From Gadus chalcogrammus (lineage: Eukaryota; Chordata; Actinopteri; Gadiformes; Gadidae): 64,000 nt of DNA. Under the pieces are notes generated by a model that ran no database searches, was not told the origin of the DNA, and worked only from the letters and a program-made list of their open reading frames with translations. Location: the NCBI RefSeq assembly GCF_026213295.1, contig NC_079431.1, positions 16,370,465-16,434,464 on the forward strand, read 5' to 3'. Made by a program: the position numbers and the translations under genes. This document shows positions 9,930 to 23,249 of this stretch, piece by piece (the stretch's first letter is position 1; each line of letters begins with the position of its first letter).

Positions 9930-10140
9930 ACTGTGTGCATGGGTGTGTTTCTGTGCATGTGAATAATGCACAATTGTGTGCTTGTGTCTGTGTGTCCATG
10001 TGTGTGTGCGTGACAGTGGATTTGTGTGTGTCGATTTCTGTATGTTAATAAGTGCTGCATCATGCTTGTGTATGTTTGTGTTTGTCTGTGAGTGCATACG
10101 TGCGTGATGCATGACTGCTTGTCTGTGAGAGAGAGAGAGA
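9930..10140. repeat. Interrupted TG-rich microsatellite region ending in (GA)6
   Basis: TGTGTG runs broken by CATG and TTTG steps, finishing with GAGAGAGAGAGA near 10130. Open frames reading THTHxH on the minus strand arise from this composition. Confidence 0.7.
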
Positions 10141-10249
10141 AGGTGTGACAGTGTATCGCTGGCCTCAGCATCTGCCAACCACTTCTAAGTCACAGGAGAG
10201 GCATGGCACATTATGTCAGGGACTATCAAGTTAACATTTTCTCACATCA

Positions 10250-10295
10250 GCATCCCTCCCTCACTACCCCTGCCTCTCGGTCTTGCTATCTCATT

Positions 10296-10373
<78 letters not shown>

Positions 10374-10680
10374 CTCTCTCTATCTTTCTCTTCCCATCTC
10401 TCTCTCTCGTTCTCTCTCTGTTCTCTGTTTCTGTCCTCCCTCGTTCTCTCTTTGTTTCTGTCCTCCCTCCTTATCCATACCTCACTTTGGCTCTTCATCT
10501 CTCTCCCTCCCCCAATCTCACTCTAGGTCTCTCTCTCTACCCCTCTCTATCTTTATAGGTCTCTCACTCTCCCTCCATATATCCCTCTAGGTCTCTCTCT
10601 CTCTCGTGCTCGATCTTCCTCTAGGTATCTCTCTCCCTCCTTCACTCCTTCTAGGTCTCTCTGTCTCTTTTTCTCTCTCC
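10250..10680 (+). repeat. Polypyrimidine tract with pure (TC)n core
   Basis: The uninterrupted TC core is at about 10302-10370. It is followed by degenerate CTCTCT and CCCTC sequence to 10680. The SLSLSL open frames are artefacts of the dinucleotide. Confidence 0.95.
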
Positions 10681-10990
10681 AAAAGGAAGGGGGGGGGGGA
10701 TGGAGTGCCTCCCATGGCTGTCCTCCCACTCATGCAGGTAGCCAGGGGAGGCACTGAGAGAATGGAGTTCTTTGAGAGGAGAGGGAGGGGGAAAGGTTGA
10801 GGTGAGGGGGAGGGAGGAGGTGGAGGTGGGGGTTACATTGCAACCAGTACCGACTCCCTCTGCCTGGCTTGTCTCTGTAATGAAATGGCCTCTGTGGTGG
10901 AGGCCGTGTCTAAACAAAGGCTTCTATTCAGGCTGGAGAGGAGTCTCTGTCAGCTAGGCTGGGCCGAACACGATACCCCTGTTTCAGGAC
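10681..10990. other. Purine-rich block between two CT arrays
   Basis: The strand switches to G/A-rich sequence (a G9-10 run near 10690, GGAGGTGGAGGTGGGGG near 10820) and back to CT. This gives a sharp purine/pyrimidine asymmetry over about 300 bases, with no coding signal. Confidence 0.6.
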
Positions 10991-10997
10991 TGCAGCC

Positions 10998-11510
<513 letters not shown>

Positions 11511-13720
11511 TCCTTTCCCCTTAATGTCAACCTCATATAGTTATAAAGCTATGTTTAGTTGTTTAGAAAAAAAATCTTGGTTTACAATTTTGAAAGTTAG
11601 ATGTTTATCTGATACAGTAAGCTGCTGTCCATGTGTTTTGTGCTGGATGCCTAAGGCGTCATTACCAATCATACATGTTCAACACAGGAAAGTTAATACG
11701 GAGGAAGTTTGGTGGTCATTTGCATGGGGGGGTTGGGGAGGTCAATCAGATGTGTTTCCTGAAGGCCTGGACGAACACACATGTGGATGTGGTTTGACCA
11801 ACGCTCTGTTCTGTTAAACATATCTCTCCCCACTTCCTCTTAAACTTTCCTTCCACGGTGATTCAACTGCGTTTCTTTCCTCTGCGGCCCTACGGTGCCA
11901 GCATCACATTTTGTACAGAATGTAAACCCTGGCTCGGCGGGGAGATGGATGCAGCATCTGTGCGAGACAACTGCCACCGTGTGCTGAAACTGACACTGTC
12001 ATCGGCTGCCAATCACGAGCCAGGGGTGGAGGAATCGATCCAACAGCAGACTCCCTGGAGAGGGTCAAGTCCCGCCCCCCTTCCCTGAGTGAGAACCCTC
12101 TGCTAGTGATGCCCATAATCAGCAGTGGATAGGGTTTTAAGTTGCAAAACCCTTTTCCTTTTATATTGGGGGAGAATTATCTAAAAATCCAATCAGAAGT
12201 CGTAGCGGGGTACAAACTGCTGACCCTCCACCACAGCTCTGCCGGTTAGGACTTCACAACTTGGTTATTTGTAATTTGTGTGTGTGTCATCAAAGAGTAG
12301 ACTAGATTCTGCCTCTTACGGTCCATGTAACAAAGAACCTTGAGGTCAGGAAAATGTAAAATCTAAGAGAGAAACATAATTGGAAGGGTAAAGTGAACTA
12401 ATGTTAGCCCTTTGATATATTTTCCTGGCTGGCATTTGCTAAAAGCGTTCCTTATGGCTCAAAAACAGAACTCAAAAAAAGTAATCACTTAAACCTTAAC
12501 CCTATCGTTACACACATAATACACTATTTCTGGATACCTAAAAGTATTTAATTTCAAGCGAATCAAAAGGCCTGCCAGGTTAATACGATCACATTATCTC
12601 TGATTTTAAGGGGAAAGGGCCTTGGGAGCAGGGCCAAAACTGACTGTTTAAATTCATTGCTTGAGGTCTAAGATCTTAAAACGGAAACCTTGAGGCAGCA
12701 GACAACACTTATCGAGGAGGACGTGTGGAGTTTGAGTTTCTCTGGTGAACACGAGTTCAGGATCTCCCCCCCACTCCCCTCTCCCCTGCTCTATCCGATG
12801 AGGAAAACAGAAGCGGTAGCAAATCTCAGCTAAATTGAATCAGCTGGGTGCCCTGATAGTCACAATCATTCCGGTACGTTCTACGTTGAATGCGGTGAAA
12901 CATCATCCCGGCTCTACACGCGAAGGCAGGATGTCAGGATGCCGTCTTTCTCAACAGGAAGGTAGTAGCCGGCCCACACGTTGAAGCTAATTATAAAGGT
13001 TAGGCCTAAGGGGGGAGGGGTGCAGAGTTGAGGTGGAGAGGTTTTTGGCCCTGTGGGCCGTTGATTTACAAGGGCAACTTATAATTAAAAGGAGAGATAA
13101 AGTAAAATATAGATACAAATCATCGCGATGCTCTCGGGTTACCATGCGTGGCAGTAAATCATGGCTCGATATCATCGTGAGGCCCCTGACGCTTGTTACT
13201 ATCGCTAACGCTAGCGGTTGTAGCATATAAGTTACGATGGCACATTAAAGAAAACACAAAAACACAGACGGTTGGAATGAACCAACGCTTTACGGCCTTG
13301 ACCCTTTGCAAAGCAAGCGAAGGGGAAGGTCGTGTAACTGAAGTTCAAAATGCGCCGCATTCTGCCCGCGCCCCACGCCACTGCTCGGATCAGATACTGC
13401 CTTTAAGCAGATATGACCAGCAGGTTGAACCCGGGGTGGATCCCCAAGAGCACCTCCCTAATCTCCCTCTGAGCAGAGGGGCGGCCATTGTGCGCCGCGG
13501 CTGCAGTTGGTGTAACGCAAGACCCCCCGACTGTCGTGAACGTACTAGGGTTGCTAATCAGGGTCAAACACGCGGAGGAAAGATACAGCAATTTAGAAAA
13601 GGGCAATCCGATCCTAAATTCACCCGGGTCAACCGCGCACCTGTTGCTCTGCTATTAGCACATGTACAATAAGTTACCCCGAGGGTGGTGTAAACTAGCA
13701 TTAGGACTCACAGCCCTACC
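11511..13720. other. No gene recognised
   Basis: Mixed-composition DNA without a repeat I can name. The longest open frame (13193-13672, about 159 codons) has no domain, no ATG-supported conservation and a composition typical of random sequence. Confidence 0.5.
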
Positions 13721-14180
13721 GCACAGTGTGTACGTGTAGAACTGTGTTTATTCGTTTGCGATCATCTGTATATGTGTGCATACATACGTGTTTAGACTTG
13801 TGTGTGTATGCCGGGCTGTGTTTGCGGGTGTGTCAGTATGTGCGTGTGTTTGTGTGTGCCGGTATGTGTAGCTTGGGTGTTGGGTATTATGTAACCAATG
13901 TAGCTTGGGTGTTTACATGAGATGTATATATACGTGTGTGTGTGTGTGATTGTGTGTGTGTGTGTGTGCTTGTGGGATGGTGTGTGTGCGTGTATAGATT
14001 TTTATGTGGGGTGATATGTGCTGATAGGCATGGGTAGAGCATAGCCTGCTAACGTAGCATGTGTGTTATTTGAGATGTATATGTATATTTGTGGCGGTGT
14101 GTGTTGAAAGGAGTGGGAGGAGTAAGCATGCTTGTGTAGCATGTGTGTGTACATGTGTACATGTATATATTTGTGGGTTG
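13720..14180 (+). repeat. TG-rich irregular minisatellite
   Basis: Blocks of GTAGC(A/T)TG(G/T)GTGT with GAGATGTATATGTATAT recur near 13870, 13905, 14055 and 14135, separated by TG runs. This suggests a diverged tandem array grown from a TG microsatellite. Confidence 0.55.
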
Positions 14181-14329
14181 TTTGGGGGTTGATTGGTTAC
14201 TTTGGGAACCGTCTATGAGAGGAGGACAATAACATTTGTGCATGTGTGTCTGTGTTTACACATGTGTGATGGCATTAGCGAGGGAGGAGGAGGATAGCAT
14301 GTTAGCATAGCGGGCCAACCCGCACCCCT

Positions 14330-14450
14330 CCCGCATAGAGGGAGAGAGAGAGGGGGAGAGTGAGGGATTGGGAGAGAGAGAGGGAGAGAGAGAGAGAGCA
14401 AGAGAGGGAGTAACGAGGGAGAGGAAGAGAGAGGGAGAGAGATGTGAGCA
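14330..14450 (+). repeat. (GA)n-rich tract
   Basis: GAGAGAG and GGGAGAGAGAG blocks repeat across about 120 bases. Low complexity, non-coding. Confidence 0.8.
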
Positions 14451-14965
14451 TAGCGAGCGCCTGCAGTGAATCCTGGGAGGTCGTGCTCTACGCGTCTTAT
14501 TGCTGGATTAATTAGGGTGCGGATCGGCTCGTGTGCCGTCTTGCTTGTAATATCTTAGCAGAGACGAGGAATTCCTCCTTGGATAACTCAGGCCTTACGT
14601 ACTGTGATACGCTCGGTCAGTATGCAAGTTTTTCCTCCGGAGCGGTAACGGTGTTCCGTATTTTGAATAATAAGCACCGTGGTAGAGGCGCACACACAAA
14701 AAACGACATAACACCTGATATGACGAACGAGGTATGCACCTCATTTGTCATATCTCGGATGTCATTTTTAAATGCCTGTGGATGTGTGTGTTTGTGTTGT
14801 GGAGTTGAAGCGCTACGCAAAGTTGGAAGAGTTATCATCAACATGACAACCACCGGCATGCAAGACAAATAGACGGCAAGGCCTGTGGCAGGATGAATTT
14901 AAATGACAGAGGAGGATCAGGAAAACAAGTTGATTGTAAATCGTGAGAATAGATGATGGACTGCA

Positions 14966-15193
14966 TTAACATAGTGCTTTTCTAGCCAGTGGCCACTCAA
15001 AATGCTTTACAATATTTCCTAACGTTCACCCATTTATGCACATATTCACACACCGACGGCGGAATCAACCAACAAGGCGACAGCCAGCTCATCAAGAACA
15101 GTTAAGGTGAGATGTCTTACTCAGGAGGAGCCGGGGAGCACAATAGCAACCTTACAGTTCCCAGCCTACCTCTTGAGCAGCATGCCGCCCCAA
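14966..15193 (-). repeat. tRNA-derived SINE, near full length
   Basis: Read on the minus strand from 15193, the sequence starts GGGGCGGCATGCTGCTCAAG then AGGTAGGCTGGGAA, with an A-box-like CTCAAGAGGTAG. A degenerate B box (GGTTGCTATTGTGCTCCCC) follows, then GAGTAAGACATCTCACC and GAGCTGGCTGTCGCCTTG. It finishes with GTAAAGCATTTTGAGTGGCC and TAGAAAAGCAC. Head, body and LINE-like tail are in the usual SINE order. The B box has lost its TTCGA core, so pol III transcription is unlikely. Confidence 0.7.
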
Positions 15194-15249
15194 TGTGGTT
15201 TATATTGAATTTACAATCAATGGATGTGTGGTATTCATTGGGGCAGGAT

Positions 15250-15475
15250 ATCTAGTGGTGGGCAGGATAGTCTATGGGTTGGGGTGGTCAGTCGGAAGGT
15301 TCTGGGTTCGAACCCCAATGTCCACGAGGCAGTACTTGTTGGCATCCTCAAGCATGAAGCCCTACCTGCCTTTTATTCGCCTGCCTCTTCCACGTACCTA
15401 GACTCACCCACTGGAAGGCTTTGATCTTCCGCAATCACTTTTGATAAAAGGCTCTGCTGCTTTCAAAAGGGGTTT
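15250..15475 (+). repeat. tRNA-derived SINE with intact B box
   Basis: A tRNA-like head ends in GGTTCTGGGTTCGAACCCC (15298-15317), a canonical pol III B box. The body follows (GGCATCCTCAAGCATGAAGC), and a tail at about 15435 (CACTTTTGATAAAAGGCTC) matches the AAAAGCGTCTGC tail of fish SINEs. The same body, inverted, is at 39478-39555. Confidence 0.65.
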
Positions 15476-16060
15476 ATCGAAAAGGGTTTACGCACATAAG
15501 CAAACCATTGCATTGTCGGAAGAGCAATTGCCTTTGGTATTCTCATTTATGGGGAAATCCAGGTGTAATCTGAGCCAATTGTAGCCTGGTTTTAGACAAC
15601 TGTATTCAGGGTCAAATCATGGTCAACGCATAGCAATAAACAACAACAACGATCAGAAAATTAGGACCAGCCCTGTCTGTGTTGGGTCACGTCTTTCGCC
15701 TTCTCTGTTGACACTTGGGAGTAATCCCACTTGATGGCTGTGTGTAATTGCACAGCTCTTCATTGAGTTTCACTTTACTGTATGATTCCAGCCGCAAAAG
15801 TACTCCAAACCGAAGTGATTCAGATAGCTTTGTTGTTTAAAGAAGAAACTAGCTTGAATGTTGATTGCATGCTTTGATGGTTCTCAGCATCACATGTCAT
15901 TAGATTTATATCAGTACTGTATTTTTCCGTTAATTGTATATATTCCCATATGTGTCTTTATCATTTCAATGGTAGATCATTACGACTAATCTGTGTACAG
16001 ACTTATTTTCCCCACCACAGACCCTCATACGCATCAGTATTGTATGAGGTGAGTAAACAG
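15476..16060. other. No feature recognised
   Basis: AT-rich DNA with neither repeats nor coding signal that I can identify. Confidence 0.5.
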
Positions 16061-16068
16061 GTGACCCC

Positions 16069-16200
16069 TTGTGTGTGCAGGTGTGTGTGGCGTGCATGCT
16101 TAGTGTGTGTTTGTGTGTATGCATGTGTACATGCGTGTGTGCATGTGTGAATGCATGCTTAGTGCTTGTGCGTGCGTGTGCGTGTGTGTGTGTGTTAGCC
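16069..16200 (+). repeat. Interrupted (TG)n
   Basis: TGTG and TGCATG steps across about 130 bases upstream of the pure CA array. Confidence 0.8.
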
Positions 16201-16380
16201 ATCCGAGCGTCCCCAGACGGGCAGGTCTGTGCTGGGTCAGAGCGGTGGCTCTCGAGGGGCCGCTAGCCAGGTGCACGGAGGCTAAGTTACATTGCAGCTG
16301 CCCAGCTGAGAAAACACGGAGAGGACAAGTGGACAGAGAGACAGACTGGAGTCCCCCAGAACGTCAGACAAGTGTATGCA

Positions 16381-16486
<106 letters not shown>

Positions 16487-17289
16487 GAGCACTCACACAC
16501 ACATTTATACCAATCACATGCATAAATACACACACAGAAGCCAACCACAAGCACATGCATGCACCTACAAAAACTATACACGTATACACACCCACACACA
16601 TGCACCAGCCAGACACATTGATGCACACACAAACCGAGCACACACACACACATGTGCGAATATGTACAAAGACACACACATGCACACAGTCAGTCAACGT
16701 TTAGAGGCGTGACTATGTATGTATGGCTTGATTGATACATGGCTATCCATCAATACAATACAACACACTTCAGCATTCTCAAACCACAACACACTAGAAA
16801 ATTAGGCACCACAAAAAAGAAATGAAAACATAAAATAAACACACTTTTTTTTGCACTCTTTGGCTCCACGTTACTGTGTAAAGTATTAATCAGAATTCAA
16901 AAGACCATTGTTGTGATAACTTCAACCATAAATGCATTGGGAAATAAAATACAAAAATACAATTGCCGTTTACAGTATGTAGAACCATGTGAGAACACAC
17001 AGGCATGTGTGTTTGTGTGCCCGCATCAGTTCATGTGTGGATTGTCAAGTGGTCGGGCTGACCTCGGTGTTAACACTATTGTTAGCAGCAGCGGCAGCGT
17101 CAGGGTCTTTTGAGGAACGAGGAATGGAAAATACTCGTTGGTATGTCAAGTGCAACCCAAGGGGTCAGGTGTCCCACCCCCTTGAACCCTTTATGCGCCA
17201 GGCTTAAAACCACAGGTTAGCTCAATAGACTCAGGTCGGTGGTTTTAACGGTTGGAGAAAAAAGGCCTTGAATGCACGTCGGTGCAGCG

Positions 17290-17440
17290 ATCGCTCGGCA
17301 CATTCTTTCTCCGTCTCTCTCCTCCTTTTTTTCTCTCTTTCTTTTTGTCTCTAGTCTGTCTCTGCCTTTTCTGTCTCTTTCTCTCTTTTTCTTTCTCTTT
17401 CTCGCTTGCTCTACCTCTCTCGCTCTCACAGAAGCACACA
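17290..17440 (+). repeat. Degenerate polypyrimidine tract
   Basis: TCTCTC, TTTTTCT and CTTTCTCT blocks. Non-coding low complexity. Confidence 0.8.
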
Positions 17441-17612
17441 CCCAATAACACACACTGACATGCACACAGACACACAGACACACGAGAAGAGCTTATGGGA
17501 GATTTGTGAACTTGTAAAAACTCATTGCGAGGAGATGGGCTGCGAGTGGCTGCTCAAGAAACTTCCAAACAAGTTGTCAAACACCACCTGCACGCCACCT
17601 TCCATGCATCTT

Positions 17613-17722
<110 letters not shown>

Positions 17723-17759
17723 CCGCATGTCACAGGCATAAGTGAGCCATCCTGGAGAA

Positions 17760-17880
17760 TGTCAACCTAGCAGCTTGTAGGTTGGGTAGGCTACAAGGTT
17801 CCATTCCCCCCCACCCCCCCTGTCCTGAATCTGTCTGGATTCACTGAGTGGCTTCGAATGAAAGCATCTGCATGGGGTTC
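17760..17880 (+). repeat. Degraded SINE fragment
   Basis: GTTGGGTAGGCTACAAGGTT then CCATTCCCCC resembles a tRNA-like head with a B box. About 60 bases later GCTTCGAATGAAAGCATCTG resembles the GCTTTGGATAAAAGCGTCTG tail. Both are diverged. Confidence 0.4.
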
Positions 17881-17987
17881 TGAAAGGAGTTCATGCTAAT
17901 TGTTGGCTGAAGTGAATGACCAGTAAAGCTCTCGCTTAGAGCCTGCAAGTCTGAGCTTGAATGTGATGGTTAGTATGAGCGATATAC

Positions 17988-18010
17988 ATGTGTATATATA
18001 TATATATACA

Positions 18011-18050
<40 letters not shown>

Positions 18051-18051
18051 A

Positions 18052-18083
<32 letters not shown>
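17988..18083. repeat. (TA)n microsatellite with TGTG interruptions
   Basis: TATATA runs from the end of ATACATGTGTATATA to TATATATAATAA. Strongly AT and self-complementary. Confidence 0.95.
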
Positions 18084-18099
18084 ATAAAAGATAAGGCAC

Positions 18100-18730
18100 C
18101 GTTTTACAGGAATTATTATAGAGTTAAATAAGGTTTTTATGGCATTTTGTTTTTCGATCTCTATTTATCAAGCTCTGACGTGTCCCCTGCAACTCAACGG
18201 CCAACAAATCAAACATGACAGCCAAGCTTTTCTCAATGACACGTTGCCTGAATTACAAAGCAAGCCACAAGACGAAACGCACATGTGGCTTCTACACAGC
18301 AGAACATGCACAATCAGAGCGTGTCCCTGTAGAGTCACTAAATAATCTACAGTACGCGCTCCGCCAGGGGAATGGCAGCTGATTGGAGAAAACTGCCCCA
18401 TTATTTGTTACTTTTCAAATACTTCAACCCTCCTCCCCCCGCTCCTCGCCATCACATCCTCCCAACCACTCTTGTTTGGTCTGTAAATCACCCCGTCGGT
18501 GCCACAGGTGGGACGGCCTGCGTCATCGTAGCGCCTCCTCCACCTCCTCCCACTGCTCCGCCCGGTGCAGGGCCAAGAAACGCTCATCTTTATCAGGGAG
18601 TGTTTGCTCCTGCCTGGAGGCATTAGCGGTGACTTGGCGATTGACAGCTCTAACAGCCTGGACCGAGCCAGGCCCCGGGCCACGCTGTAACTGGAGAGCT
18701 GCAGGGAGCCACACTACACCCATCACATAA
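18100..18730. other. No gene recognised
   Basis: A G+C-rich patch at 18500-18720 carries short open frames on both strands without domains. It could be a conserved non-coding element or CpG-rich island; the sequence alone does not decide. Confidence 0.4.
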
Positions 18731-18769
18731 CACCTCTCTGGGTGTGTATATGTGTGTATTTGTGTGTGT

Positions 18770-19100
18770 GTCTCCTTTTCTCTCTCTTTCTGCGTCTTCA
18801 GCTCTGTCTCTCTCCCTCCCTCTCTCTATTGGTCTCTCTAACGCTCATTAACTCTCCCCTTTTGTCCCTCCCCCTCTCTCTCTCTCTCCTTTTGTCTCTC
18901 CCCAACTGCTCCGTCTTCCTCTTTCTCTCCGGCCATCTCTCGTTGTCTCTAACTCGCTGTCTCTCTCCTCCTCTCCCTATTTTTCTCTTCCCTCGCTATT
19001 CTTCCTCTGACTACCTCTTTCTCTGTGTATCTGTTATCTCCCCTCCTCTCTCTCCCCCTATCCTTCCCTCTGTCTCTTCCTCTCTCTTGTCTTGTCTACT
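18770..19100 (+). repeat. Degenerate polypyrimidine tract
   Basis: CTCTCT, CCCTC and TTTCTCTC blocks over about 330 bases. LSLPLS-type frames result from composition. Confidence 0.85.
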
Positions 19101-20600
19101 GACATGCCCACATATCTGACAAAACCCGCACGCACAAGTACAGCAATAATCTTTTTTTGGCTGGCACACTTCACCCTCGACGTTCCAGGATATTCCATCG
19201 CAATAAAACAGGATTGTCCCCCTTTGCAAAAAAACTGATGCAAGGGGAATTTTGTTTTTTTGGTTTCTGTCCGTCGTGTATTTGTTTAAACTGTGTGTAA
19301 AGTGTGTTCTAAACATTATTTGAAAAGCCACCGTCTCTGCCAGTGTGTGGTGCTGTGGGGCCTTTTCCCCCTACAGAGCAGCGAAGGTAATTATCGAGTA
19401 ACACATATTAAAAACAGGTTCTGGCTTTTTGTTTGGAAGATGCCAAACAATCCGCCTGGGATTACAAAGACCGCTGAACCGGTGGGTTTTTTCTCTTTTC
19501 CAGAAGTTAACAGTAAACTGTTTAGAGGGATTCCAATGCCAACCCAAAAATATATCCTAATGATGTGCTTAGTGCTGTGTAAACACCCAGCACTTCAAGC
19601 AAATAAGCAAACAAAAGGAAGAAATGTCGAACAAATCTTGAAGCGAGTCGCCCAAACCGCCTGAAGTTGTTTGAAACATAGGTATCGCAAATCATAAATC
19701 CCAGACTGCCTTTTAAAAATGCCTTTGAATACATCAATCCTAAAATGGAGTGTGCAGTTGTTATTTCAAGCCCTCCCTTCTGCGCACACATATATAAAAA
19801 TAACAACTTTGACGACCTCTCCGGTGTAAACTTAAGGAGACCAGTGTTGTCTCTTAACTCAGACTCGTAGCGTGCGTCTCTGTGTCCCCATGGAGGAGTT
19901 AACGCTGGGGGCCGGCTGCGATCCGACATTGTTATGCTTCCCTTGTGGTGAACCACCGGGGAAGAGAGCTACTGTTGTGCATGCATTATGTTATAGAACC
20001 AAGGCCAGGGGGGGGGGGGGGGGGGGGGTTAACAACTGAAGGTAGGTAGGCACAGAGACATATTGTTCCTCCTCACACTCAAGTTGGGAGGGGGGGGGGG
20101 GGCTGTGATGGAGCACACAATATTAGGGTGTGTTCACGATGACTCGTACCACCCGCACGAGTTGCATTGGGGAAATCTCCCAGCTTTCTTGCGGCATTTC
20201 ACAGAGTAATGCCCCCTTTTGGTCGGATTCAGAGTATTCCGAGTTCAGTGAGACTGACCATATGACTCTACAACAAAAATGGCTGCTGCCGTGATGAGAT
20301 TTATTTTCTTTGTATTTGTACCATGTTGGTCATTTTAATGTCGACTTTAAATGCTCATACAAACTTTATTATACTTTATTCAGGTCACCAATTTATGCAT
20401 TGCACAGTCTTGCTGTGCGTGCAATACAATGTAAAGTTGGGTTATTTGTTTTCGAGCTGACTTGCTAAAGAGGCTAATGTAGGTAACAATAACAATGACT
20501 AGCCAGTGACATGACACAATGACAAAGACAAACGGGAACGATATAAGTGCTTCCTGGTTTTGTACCTCATCGCAACATGAGGAGTAAGAAGGTGACAGAG
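19101..20600. other. Intergenic sequence with two poly-G runs
   Basis: No coding signal. A run of 21 G residues (20008-20028) and a run of 13 (20090-20102) are the only notable features. Such runs are prone to sequencing and assembly length errors. Confidence 0.6.
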
Positions 20601-20950
20601 TGCAAACCAGTGCCGGCAGCAAGCTGGGGCATTTGTTGGCCGTGCCCCCCCTAGCGGCCATTGGTGCCCCCCCTAGAACAGTCAGGCACAAAAAAAAAAT
20701 CCCTTTTAGTTATAATTATTACTATTATAATAAATGTGCAAACTGTAACATCAATGAAATAAAAGAAATACAAGGGGAAATCGCATAATTTTGGTTGTAC
20801 ATGCCAGGTTCAGTCAATAATCTGAGTGGTTGCAGAGTAAACATGTGCGCGCAAAATCCAAATAGCCGCTAGTTTGAATGGAAAATAGTGTTGCTGCATT
20901 TTATCTCATCGCGATTTTATCAGTTTACATTTTAGGCATGTTCTACTAAA

Positions 20951-23249
20951 ATGGCTCAGACCTCCTCCTCGTCATCTAACAGCAGACACTGACACTCCGG
21001 TCACCAACACTACAGCGACTGCGACGGTATCAGAGAGCCGAGATGGGCCTTCTGCTAATGCTTGCTCCGGACGACCGCCTACGGACCCCGTCAGCGCAGC
21101 ACTAGAGCAACCAGAGCAACGATCAACAAGCCCCCAAGTCAGCGGACAGTGGTGGTCGATGATCTCGGGATTGACAGGCCTGTCCAAACTGTGTTAAAAC
21201 GGTATCCTGTAACGCTTTACAGTGGTAAGGGGAGATCATTTGTCGATAAATGGTTTCGCAACAGAGAGTGGTTGGAGTACAGTGTCAAGGCAGACGCAGC
21301 ATTTTGTTTTTGCTGTCGGATGTTCAGGAACGTAAGAAAATCTGGAACATTGGATGCCTTCGCGAGTGTGGGCGATAGTAACTGGAAACACGCTATGGCT
21401 AAAAACCGTGGATTTCATCAACATGAAACTTCAAAAGACCACATCGCTTGCTATGCAATGTGGAAGGAGAGGGAGATGCGTCGCGATACAGAGAATGAAG
21501 TGTCAACCCTTGTTAATGCGGAGTAACTAACAAGAAACCGCTATTATGTGGGCTCACTAATAGATGTGGTTTTGTTCTTGGTTGAAAATCAGTTGCCACT
21601 ACGGGGGAAGATTGAAGCTTTTGACGACATGTCGGAGGGGGGGTCTGGACTTTTCCTTTCCATGCTTTCTTACACCATCAAAAAGGATCCTGAATTGGCT
21701 AATGTGGTGAAGACTATCCCTCGCAATGCCACTTACACCTGTCATGACATGCAAAATGAACTCATAAAAACACTGAGTGATGTGGTGACAGTGGAGGAAG
21801 TTGGTGACTCCTACTACACTTTGAAAGTTGACGGAACGCGTGACCCCACTGGATGTGAAAACATATCGATTGTGCTAGGATTTGTGAACGAGTCTTACGA
21901 AATTACAGAGCGTTTACTGTGTATCTCTACGGCCCAGAAAGGTGATGCACAGACATTAACTGTCACCGTTCTTTCTGAGCTTAACAAGGTTGGCCTGGAT
22001 TGCTCAAAAATTCTGAGTCAGGTATATGACGGAGCCTCCGTTATGTCAGGGAGACGTGGTGGTGTTCAGCAAATTCTTCAAGAGAGGCTTGGACGTGAGA
22101 TTCCATATGTGCACTGCACTGCCTCAACCATCAGTTGCATTTAGTTGTTGTTTTTGTGATGTCTGCAGAGGCCGCGTTTAAGGATTTTTTTGAGGCGTGC
22201 AATTCCCTCTACACATTCTTTAGGAAGCCAACAGTTGCTATGCATTATACGGGGAGACACCTGAAACGACTTTTGGAGCAGAGATGGACAGGGCATCTTG
22301 CCAACGTGTCAGTCATTCTTAAGTCATTTGATGACATCAAATCGATTCTGACCGATGCTGACACTGTGCTGGACTATGGCGCAGAGACGAGAATGGAAGC
22401 TACAGGACTACTGCGCAAAGTATCTGATCCAAGCTTCATGTTCCTTGCCAACTTAACTCACAAAGTCCTTGCTCTATTGGACCCACCGAACAAGCTTCTC
22501 CAGAGAGAGGAAACTGATCTGCTGACAGTATGCAACAGTATGCATTAAGAATCTCTGTTGCGATGAAGAATTTAGGAAGGTGCTGGATACTGTTACGGCC
22601 AACAGCAGCGAGAGACCCAGGCCCATAGAGAGCACACTAATGGATGGTTTCGTTGTTATGGAGCCTACAGGAGCACATAGAGCCGCAAGTGATGATGACT
22701 TGAAAACTTAATTTAGGAGATTGTACTATAACATTATTGATTTGGTGGTCGAGGAAATGGAGCGTAGATTCAGCGAGCGTAACTCACAACTGGCAAGTGC
22801 ACTTGCAGCACTTAATCCAGAAGCCGATAACTTCCTTGATGTGAAAGCTGTGAGACCTATTCTCGACCTGTCGCATTCGATTGTAACTGACGCTGAGTTC
22901 GAAGTGGTAAAGAGTTTTTAATGTCAAAAAAGCAAGCGATGGAGGGAGACTGGACCATACAGCACATCATCTCAATGTACCGCATCCAACACAGTGCCAT
23001 GCCAGTGTGCTGACTGCTTTCAAACATTCATTAACGTTTGGTGCATCCACAGCAATGTGTGAAAATTCATTCTCCACTCTGAGAAATGTTTTTTCGGAAC
23101 ACAGATGTACAATGCTACAAGAAAGAAAGGCCAGGTTGGTGCAACTTGCAGTCGAGAAAGACTTGACACGCACATGCGCAAATGAATGGAAAGACCGAAT
23201 ACTCAGACGTTTCAGCAGTAGGCCTACTCGTCGCCTGCAACTCTTCTGA
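20951..23249 (+). pseudogene. hAT transposase pseudogene (TTF zinc finger / DUF4371 / hATC, ZMYM1-like)
   Basis: The decayed transposase of the surrounding hAT element. It starts MAQTSSSSS at 20951 and then shifts frame. A TTF-type zinc finger follows at about 21230-21470: WFRNREWLEY, DAAFCFCCRMF, WKHAMAKNRGFHQHETSKDH. An in-frame TAA at 21524 interrupts VNAE-LTRNRYY, probably a mutated CAA. The next block carries the first catalytic aspartate (KVDGTRD, near 21830) and the second (QVYDGASVMSG, near 22028). A frameshift near 22115-22125 splits VHC from NHQLHLVVV. More stops and shifts lie between 22545 and 22990. The last block, AMCENSFSTLRNVF with a following acidic residue, is the hATC dimerisation domain, ending at TGA 23247-23249. 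Domain order and size match full-length family members, but at least five lesions make it inactive. Confidence 0.88.

Noticed and set aside
13193..13672. 159-codon frame in unique-looking sequence
   Set aside because: No domain, no splice context and an overlapping antisense frame. I cannot support it as a gene.
15298..15317. tRNA-like B box GGTTCGAACCC as a possible tRNA gene
   Set aside because: There is no acceptor stem or anticodon arm that folds, and the downstream body and tail match a SINE.
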